Assembly (NCBI GenBank): GCA_902826865.1 | Contig: CADEGN010000048.1 | Location: 1-37,854, forward strand | Reading direction: 5' to 3' | Length of the DNA: 37,854 nt | Origin: an uncultured Myxococcales bacterium | GTDB lineage: Bacteria > Myxococcota_A > Polyangia > Nannocystales > Nannocystaceae | Shown here: one piece after another, positions 32,449-37,854 of the stretch | Layout of the letters: the number at the start of each line of letters is the position of its first letter | Numbering within the stretch: position 1 is the stretch's first letter | Notes under the pieces: model-generated | Told to the model about the DNA's origin: nothing | The model's input: the letters and a program-made list of their open reading frames with translations, nothing else | Database searches by the model: none | Position numbers and translations under genes: made by a program

Positions 32449-34644
32449 TTACTGGATCACGAAATCAGCGCTGGCCAACGCCGTCCACTCGCCGTCCTGC
32501 AGGACGCGTGCGCGCACGGACAGCCCGGCATCGACGGTGATCGGCCCCGCGTCCTCGAGCGCACCGGGAGCGACGTCGCCACCGCTTTGGCGCGGGTCCG
32601 AGCCGTCGATCGTGTAGTACACCACGCCCCCGCCGTTGGGGTTGGTCAGGACGAGCTCGTAGCCGGCTGCGACCGTCCCGCCGTGCTGCGAAAGCGTCGG
32701 CGGATCGAGCGTCGGGTAGTAACCATTGTCGCGCAGCACTTGCACGAACCGCTCCGGGTTGCCGGGCATGCTCTCGTCACGAATGCGCTCGACCTCCGGC
32801 ACCCATGATATCAGCGGCGTCCGGGTCGGCTCACCCAAGCTGGCACGCGAGTCGCCCCAGCGCGCCGACTCGGCCACCACCGCGTTTTCGAGGGCGTCAT
32901 TCAAGGTGCCCCACAACGCCTGTGCACCTGCACTCGTCAGCGGACCGTCGTTGAATGCCAGCGCGTAGACCCGGTCGGCGAACAACATCATGAAATCGCT
33001 GTTGCGGCGCCCCGCGTGCCACAGCCGGGAGATTTCGGTGTCTCCCGGCTCGGTACCGGGGACAAACCTGGGCGCGACCCATGCCCCGTCGCTGCCGCGG
33101 CCGCCGGGCGCATCGAAGGGCCCGGAGCTGCCCTCGTTGTCCCAAATGTCTTCGGCATCCCAAACGAAAAACATCGCAGGTCCGGGCGGGGACACCTGAT
33201 TCACGGCGTACCAGTTGTTTGACGGCCAGTCCGCGGTCCCGGCGTACCAGTTGAGCGCCAGGTAGTCGATGAACTGGTCGACCTGGAGATAGCTCGTGAA
33301 CTCGGCGTAGTTGGCCGCGACGGTGAGGTCGGAATTGACGAGCGTGCTGGTGAGGTAGTCCCATCGCGCAGAGTCGCCGTGGACCGGTCCACCGTGATTG
33401 ATCGCAAACCAGTCCTCTTTCGTACCGCCAAAGTACTCGGACGCAAACCACCCGTCAGTCCGCTCCGAGGGGTTGTAGATCCCCCAATACAGGCCGTTGA
33501 TGTAAAGATGCACGTAGGTGCCGTGGGACCCGAATCCCGAGATGTTCAACTGCATGTCACGCGCCCATTGGTCGCGCGTGAACGTGGTGTCATCGGGATT
33601 CCACTGCGTGGCCCAACTGCGATTGGTGCCCGCGCGCAGGATGAGACGGTCGTGCTTTGTCGCGGCGGTGTCTCCGTTGGCGGGCGCGTCGGCGAATAGG
33701 CACGAGTGCAGCTTCGGCTGGCCGTACTCGGCCTTGAAGAGAAGCTTCAAGGAGCGTTTGAGAATGATGTGACTGTGGGGGCGGATCGCACCATCAATTT
33801 GACCGCCCTTGCTCGGGTCCATCGGGTCGAAGAGCTCGATCGACGCCGCACGCTCCCACTCGGCGTTCTCCTCGCTGCCACCCGCTGCGTAGATCCCCTC
33901 GTCGCCGAAGAGATCGTCCATGTCCATCACGATGGACATGGTCGGCAACTCGAGCATCGCATCCTCGATCATGGCGACGTAGAGTGGATCGCCCACGATC
34001 TCAGGATCCATTTCGTAGTCCAATTGAAGTTTCTCGCCGCCGATCACGGGTTGCGGGTAGCCCGGTTGCGTCGCGGATTGGGCCAAAACCCCATCGAGGA
34101 AGATATAGGTCTGCGTGCGTGGATGGCTGTCTTCCCCACCGTCGCCGACTGCGATCGCGCGGACAACCGCGGTCGTGTCGATCTGAATCGACGCGGGGCT
34201 GACGGCCATCGTCCCGTTGGCCGCGGTCGGGACCGACCCATCCAGCGTGTAGTAAAGCAACGCGCCCGGATCGGTGGCAGTGATAATCAGCTCAAAGGGT
34301 GTCTCGTAGATGCCGTGGGGAACGCTGAACTGAGGCTGCGACAGTTGCGTTGCGCCCTTGATCCGCTCAGGCCAGTCCTCGTCGCACCCCGCGGCCGGCC
34401 CCGTGTCGCCGCCGGTTTGCATCCCTGAGTCTTCATCGACGCCGGAGTCCGGTGCGGTGGTCCCTGCGGTGTTGGTCGAGACGGTTCCGCCGGTCCCCTC
34501 GGAAGCTGAAGTGTTCGCATCGCTTTGGGTCTCGCTCCCTCCGGCGCCAGAACCGCCGCACCCGAGCGCCGTGGCGACGGCCAACGACGCGAGCAAGTGA
34601 ACGGTCCGCGAGCTGGTCCGGGAAATGGTCCGGTGGTTGAACAT
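32449..34644 (-). CDS. CotH-family lipoprotein flanked by chitobiase-type beta domains
   Basis: 731 residues. The signal ends LAVATALGC; a Ser/Thr/Gly/Asp linker follows to ~85. Residues ~105-185 (YETPFELIITATDPGALLYY then TLDGSVPT) and ~670-731 (VVYYTIDGSDPRQSGG) are chitobiase/beta-hexosaminidase C-terminal-type domains. Between them is the CotH region: LILRAGTNRSWATQWNPDDT, VHLYINGLYWGIYNPSERTD, and FFVWDAEDIWDNEG near 495. CotH of Bacillus is an atypical protein kinase of spore-coat proteins; bacterial lipoprotein versions are uncharacterised. It is probably exposed in the envelope. The ribosome site upstream of the ATG is weak. Confidence 0.85.
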   Translation of the reverse strand: MFNHRTISRTSSRTVHLLASLAVATALGCGGSGAGGSETQSDANTSASEGTGGTVSTNTAGTTAPDSGVDEDSGMQTGGDTGPAAGCDEDWPERIKGATQLSQPQFSVPHGIYETPFELIITATDPGALLYYTLDGSVPTAANGTMAVSPASIQIDTTAVVRAIAVGDGGEDSHPRTQTYIFLDGVLAQSATQPGYPQPVIGGEKLQLDYEMDPEIVGDPLYVAMIEDAMLELPTMSIVMDMDDLFGDEGIYAAGGSEENAEWERAASIELFDPMDPSKGGQIDGAIRPHSHIILKRSLKLLFKAEYGQPKLHSCLFADAPANGDTAATKHDRLILRAGTNRSWATQWNPDDTTFTRDQWARDMQLNISGFGSHGTYVHLYINGLYWGIYNPSERTDGWFASEYFGGTKEDWFAINHGGPVHGDSARWDYLTSTLVNSDLTVAANYAEFTSYLQVDQFIDYLALNWYAGTADWPSNNWYAVNQVSPPGPAMFFVWDAEDIWDNEGSSGPFDAPGGRGSDGAWVAPRFVPGTEPGDTEISRLWHAGRRNSDFMMLFADRVYALAFNDGPLTSAGAQALWGTLNDALENAVVAESARWGDSRASLGEPTRTPLISWVPEVERIRDESMPGNPERFVQVLRDNGYYPTLDPPTLSQHGGTVAAGYELVLTNPNGGGVVYYTIDGSDPRQSGGDVAPGALEDAGPITVDAGLSVRARVLQDGEWTALASADFVIQ

Positions 34645-34660
34645 GCTCGGTGACCCCCCG

Positions 34661-34694
34661 CGCAGCGACGCTGCGGGACGATGCTAGCAGCATC
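34661..34694. promoter_or_regulatory. Two adjacent short inverted repeats upstream of the CotH gene
   Basis: CGCAGC-GAC-GCTGCG (34661-34675) and GATGCT-AGC-AGCATC (34680-34694) are both perfect 6-bp inverted repeats, 17-50 bases upstream of the ATG at 34644. They could be hairpins in the message leader or operator half-sites. Short perfect repeats are not rare in GC-rich DNA. Confidence 0.25.
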
Positions 34695-34844
34695 GAGTTC
34701 GGCGATCAGGCTGCGATCGTGTGGGGAGGGCCACGTTGCGTGCAAGGTGGGGGGCCTTCGCGCCTCGCGCGCCCGAGCGGGAACGGACTTCGGCTGTTGC
34801 GGCAGCCCGGCATGCACGGGCCCGAGATCACAGCGCGAGTTCTC

Positions 34845-35284
34845 TCAGCCCTCGGGCTCGAACTCGTCGCACGTCGTGTCGATCGTGGAAATGGCTTGCT
34901 CGAACAGCGGCGCGTAGCTCTCGTCGCAGGTGCTACCCAGGAATCCGCGGCCGCCGAACAAGCCCACGAACTTGCGGTACTCGGCCGCGTTCTGGTCGGG
35001 CTGGATGCAGGCCCCGCCGGCGACGTCGGAGTCGCCGAGGAAACCGACCACGACGATCGCATCGTCGCCGCCGTTTTTGGCCGCACGCAAGCCGTCGCGC
35101 CACTCCTCCGCCGAGCCGCGACTGTGTTCCATGTTCGCCGTGTTGGGACCGGCGTCGGAAACGATGGTGACCACGAGGATCGCGTCGTCGCGCAGAAAGC
35201 CCCAGCTCGCTCGAATCGTCATGATGAAGGCCCAGTTGAGCAGCGACGTGATGCGGGCCTGCGTGTCCCGTCCGAGCTCCTGGA
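34845..35284 (-). pseudogene. 3' fragment of a vWA-like secreted protein gene
   Basis: The frame IQELGRDTQARITSLLNWAF, then FLRDDAILVVTIVSDAGPN and LLxxFGG-type strands down to CDEFEPEG, has the character of myxobacterial vWA-like lipoproteins (a hydrophobic strand ending in SD, then Cys-containing loops). Homology-like sequence begins abruptly at about 35284; upstream the same frame is Pro/Arg-rich and hits a stop near 35337. The N-terminal half, with signal peptide and MIDAS start, is missing. The ATG at 35222 is internal, so the piece is probably not functional. Confidence 0.65.
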
Positions 35285-36028
35285 TGGAACGACCTGGCGA
35301 AGGGTGACGCCGAGCACTGCGCCGGGATGGTTGCGTTCAACTCTCTCTTCCAGGTGCTCTTCTTCGCCGTCTACGCCCACTTCTTCGCGACGCTGTTGCC
35401 GACCTGGCTCGGCCTCGAAGGGGGCGTCGTCGACGTCTCGATCGGGGAGATCGCGGCGAGCGTCTCGATCTACCTCGATGTGCCCTTCGCCGCGGGCTTC
35501 CTCACCCGACGCCTGCTCGTGCAGGTGAAGGGTCGCGAGTGGTACGAGACGCACTTCGTCCCGCGCACCGGGGCCGATCACGCTGGCGTCCCTGCTCTTC
35601 TCGATCGTCGTCATGTTCTCGCGCAAGGGCGAGACGATCGTCCAGCTCCCGCTCGACGCGCTGCGTATCGCCGCCCCGCTGCTCGTGTACTTCTTGCTCA
35701 TGTTCGCGCTCACGTTTTCATGCGCCGTCGCGTCGGAGCAAACTACAGGCAGACCGCCACGCTCTCGTTGACCGCGGCGTCCAACAACTTCGAGCTGGCC
35801 ATCGCGGTCGCCATCGCGAGCTTCGGCATCCACAGCGGGGCAGCGTTCGCGGCCGGTCCGCTCGTCGAGGTGCCGGTCCTCATCGGCCTCGTGAACGTCG
35901 TCCCGTGGGGCAACAGACGCTTTTTCCCCGACACCCTTCGCGAGGGCAAGGGCCTGAGCACGATGGGACGCCGGCAAGACGATCCTCTCTCCAGTCGCGG
36001 ACGCGGCCCGCCGCGCGAGTTGGGGTAA
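35285..36028 (+). pseudogene. acr3: Decayed ACR3-type arsenite efflux transporter
   Basis: WNDLAKGDAEHCAGMVAFNS, FQVLFFAVYAHFF, VSIGEIAASVSIYLDVPF and [13 protein letters not shown] match the second half of ACR3 permeases (bile acid/arsenite/riboflavin transporter superfamily). At the G4 run 35570-35573 the frame shifts: [20 protein letters not shown] and [17 protein letters not shown] continue in the next frame. It returns at the T4 run 35715-35718 to the first frame (TAASNNFELAIAVAIASFGI and GPLVEVPVLIGLVNV). The normal AAVIGP is reduced to AAGP. The N-terminal ~half, with the essential membrane Cys, is missing. It starts exactly where the vWA fragment starts on the other strand. Not functional as it stands. 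Confidence 0.85.
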
Positions 36029-36055
36029 GCTCGCGGTCGGCACGAAAGGCACGGC

Positions 36056-37366
36056 ATGACGGTGCGACGACGATGGATCGGGACGATGAGCTTGGTGTGG
36101 GCCTGCGGCGGCGACGACGGCTCGGCCACCACCGGCGAGGTCGGCAGCGAGGCGACGACCTCCGCGGCCTCGGACACGATCGACACTACGATCACGACCG
36201 CGGCGACCAACTCCACCGGCACGGACACGGACCAGGGCAGCAGCAGCAGCGCCGACGGCACCAGCACCGCCGGCGACACCAGCACCGCCGGCGACACCAG
36301 CACCGGCGCTAGCGACACCAGCGGCGTCGAAGCGAGCTCCACCACGATGGCCGGGCCCGACTGCGGCAACGGCCTGGTCGAACGGGACGAGGCCTGTGAC
36401 GGCGAAGACCTCGCCGACGTGACCTGCGCGACCGGTGGCTTTGGCGACGGTACGGTCGGGTGCACCAAGACGTGCACGATCGACTACAGCGCGTGTTGCG
36501 GTGACGGTACGCTCGGCGGCGAAGAGGTCTGCGACGGCGCCGATTTCGGCGGGCTGACCTGCGCGGACCAGGGCCGGTTCGACGGCGGCAGCCTCAGCTG
36601 CAGCGCGACGTGCGACGCGATCGGTACCGAGGCGTGCACGCTGTGCGGCGACGGGATGATCGCCGGCGAGGAGGACTGCGAGGGCGACGATCTGCAGGGC
36701 AACGACTGCACGACGATTCCCGGCGGCTTCCTCGGCGGCACGCTGTCGTGCGGCCCTGGCTGCGGCTTCGACACCTCGGCGTGCCTGGCGTGCGGCAACA
36801 ACGTGGTCGACGCCGGCGAGGACTGCGACGGCGCTGCGTTCGACGGCGCGACATGCATCGATTTGGGCTTCACCGGAGGCGTGATCGCTTGCACCGAGGC
36901 GTGTGGATTCGACGACGAGGGCTGCACGAACCTCGACAGTCACACCGTGGAGTTCTGCCGGCTGCAGTACCCCACCGAGGTGACCGAGGCGGCAGACACC
37001 GAGGTCACCGTCTACGGCCGGCTGTACATCGGCGGGCTGACCGATGTCTCGGGCGTCAACGATCCCGCGCCAGCGGTGATCGGACAGGTCGGCTACGGCC
37101 CCGACGCCAGCGATCCGGCCCTCGACGGCGGCTGGGTGTGGACCGCGGGCGTGCCCAACGACGGCTACTCGCCCGGCTCCCCCGACTACGAGATGAACAA
37201 CGACGAGTACATGGCCACGATGACGGTGCCCGCGCCCGGTAGCTATGACTTCGCCTATCGCTTCACCGGCAACGATGGCGCCACGTGGGTGTACTGCGAC
37301 GGCGACAATGCGGGCTCGTCGAACGGCTACGCCGCGGTCGACGCCGGGCAGATGACGAGCGAGTGA
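36056..37366 (+). CDS. Lipoprotein with four Cys-rich 'CGNG..E.CDG' repeats
   Basis: 436 residues. A short signal ends MSLVWAC (Cys17), followed by a Ser/Thr/Asp linker with STAGDT repeats. About residues 102-300 hold four ~48-residue Cys-rich repeats, each beginning CGNGLVERDEACDG or a variant (CGDGTLGGEEVCDG, CGDGMIAGEEDCEG, CGNNVVDAGEDCDG), of the myxobacterial DUF4215-like type. The C-terminal ~130 residues (VTVYGRLYIGGLTDVSGVND, then PGSYDFAYRFTGNDGATWVY) are a beta-sandwich-like domain with repeated Asp-Gly turns. AAAGG precedes the ATG. It is probably a surface-displayed adhesin or binding protein; the ligand is unknown. Confidence 0.83.
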   Translation: MTVRRRWIGTMSLVWACGGDDGSATTGEVGSEATTSAASDTIDTTITTAATNSTGTDTDQGSSSSADGTSTAGDTSTAGDTSTGASDTSGVEASSTTMAGPDCGNGLVERDEACDGEDLADVTCATGGFGDGTVGCTKTCTIDYSACCGDGTLGGEEVCDGADFGGLTCADQGRFDGGSLSCSATCDAIGTEACTLCGDGMIAGEEDCEGDDLQGNDCTTIPGGFLGGTLSCGPGCGFDTSACLACGNNVVDAGEDCDGAAFDGATCIDLGFTGGVIACTEACGFDDEGCTNLDSHTVEFCRLQYPTEVTEAADTEVTVYGRLYIGGLTDVSGVNDPAPAVIGQVGYGPDASDPALDGGWVWTAGVPNDGYSPGSPDYEMNNDEYMATMTVPAPGSYDFAYRFTGNDGATWVYCDGDNAGSSNGYAAVDAGQMTSE

Positions 37367-37558
37367 GACGCCCAACTGCGCGGGCCACTGCACCCACGGA
37401 GCACGTCGCGTCGATCCGCGCGACGTTCGAAGGCAAGAGCGACGAACCCGAGACCGAGGACCGAAACAACCCGGCGAACGCCAGAATTCGACCCGCGGGA
37501 GTCGCGCAATGCCCTGGATCTGAACCAGACGCGTCGCCCAAGTCACTAGGAAACCACG

Positions 37559-37854
37559 ATGTCGGCCTCGCTCCGGGTCCTTTTCGCCGCGACCATCTCC
37601 GCCCTCGCGCTCTCCGGCTGCGATGAGGGCGAGGATGCATCCGAGGAATCGATCGCCTGCAAGGACGGCGAGAAGTGCGACAAGCCGGGCGGCACGCAGT
37701 CCGAGCAGTGCCTTGCCCGGCAGTCGGAGGTGCTCGACAGCTCGCAGCGGGGATTCACCCCGACCGCCATTCGCTGGGCCGCCGCCGACGTCGAGGGCGT
37801 GAACACCAACAGCCAGGACAACCGCGGTCAGGAGTACGCCGAGTACTTCTCGAT
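37559..37854 (+). CDS. N-terminal part of a lipoprotein, cut by the window end
   Basis: An ATG preceded by AGGAAA starts a clear lipoprotein signal (FAATISALALSGC, lipobox LSGC, Cys21). An acidic Ser/Glu stretch and Cys residues (IACKDGEKCDKPGG, EQCLARQ) follow. The frame is open to the last base (98 codons visible). The family is not recognisable from this part. The 192 bases before it, after the Cys-rich lipoprotein gene, show no gene. Confidence 0.8.
   Translation, partial: MSASLRVLFAATISALALSGCDEGEDASEESIACKDGEKCDKPGGTQSEQCLARQSEVLDSSQRGFTPTAIRWAAADVEGVNTNSQDNRGQEYAEYFS

Noticed and set aside
35219..37546. Long minus-strand frame of 775 codons antisense to ACR3 and the Cys-rich lipoprotein.
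   Set aside because: It crosses two unrelated plus-strand genes and encodes low-complexity sequence, so it is a shadow frame.

Overview
The window is GC-rich, gene-dense bacterial DNA whose gene content points to a myxobacterium of the Nannocystis/Plesiocystis/Enhygromyxa type, or a related uncultured delta-proteobacterium. The evidence is a MYXO-CTERM-like tail, a DUF1592-type/DUF1552 pair, sigma factors resembling a family known mainly from myxobacteria, a Ser/Thr kinase with TPRs, Cys-rich 'CGNG..E.CDG' repeats and a very high density of lipoproteins with low-complexity Ser/Thr/Gly/Asp linkers. The assignment rests on gene content only. No rRNA, convincing tRNA, CRISPR array or insertion sequence was seen.

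Layout. 1-4518: end of a beta-helix surface protein, then a translationally coupled heme-motif lipoprotein (DUF1592 type) and a DUF1552 protein. 4892-5536: a nucleotidyltransferase-like gene and the possible start of a second gene, cut off where the next operon ends. 5537-9113 (minus strand): the most unusual locus. It encodes a c-heme-motif lipoprotein, a lipoprotein carrying twelve tandem heptads Thr-Ala-Gly-Cys-Pro-Gly-(Ala/Thr/Ser), a DUF692/MNIO iron oxidase, its DUF2063 partner and a cytochrome P460-like lipoprotein. MNIO+DUF2063 pairs modify cysteines in ribosomal peptides (methanobactin, bufferins), so this looks like a RiPP-type pathway whose substrate is a lipid-anchored, multi-cysteine repeat protein. 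9253-10895: a DUF2157/GDYXXLXY membrane pair. 11285-13177: a lipoprotein that looks like the periplasmic head of an RND efflux pump without any transmembrane segments.

13245-22016: an esterase-like lipoprotein, a large helical protein of unknown function, a frameshifted lipoprotein, a homocysteine S-methyltransferase, a winged-helix/TPR regulator, a Cys-rich lipoprotein and a small lipoprotein. 22123-27562: a signalling block with two sigma factors, a PEGA membrane protein overlapping a zinc-finger/Ser-Thr kinase/TPR protein, and a repeat lipoprotein overlapping the second sigma factor. 27866-29284: a DUF3995-like membrane protein and TetR regulator preceded by a perfect palindrome. 29339-30324: an amidohydrolase remnant and a third sigma factor. 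30797-37854: a TPR lipoprotein, a CotH-family lipoprotein, two decayed genes joined head to head (a vWA-like fragment and an ACR3 arsenite-efflux fragment), a Cys-rich repeat lipoprotein and the start of another lipoprotein.

Several genes carry single-base indels, at least three of them at G or T runs. This may be genuine decay or residual sequencing/assembly error, and it affects how the pseudogene calls should be read.
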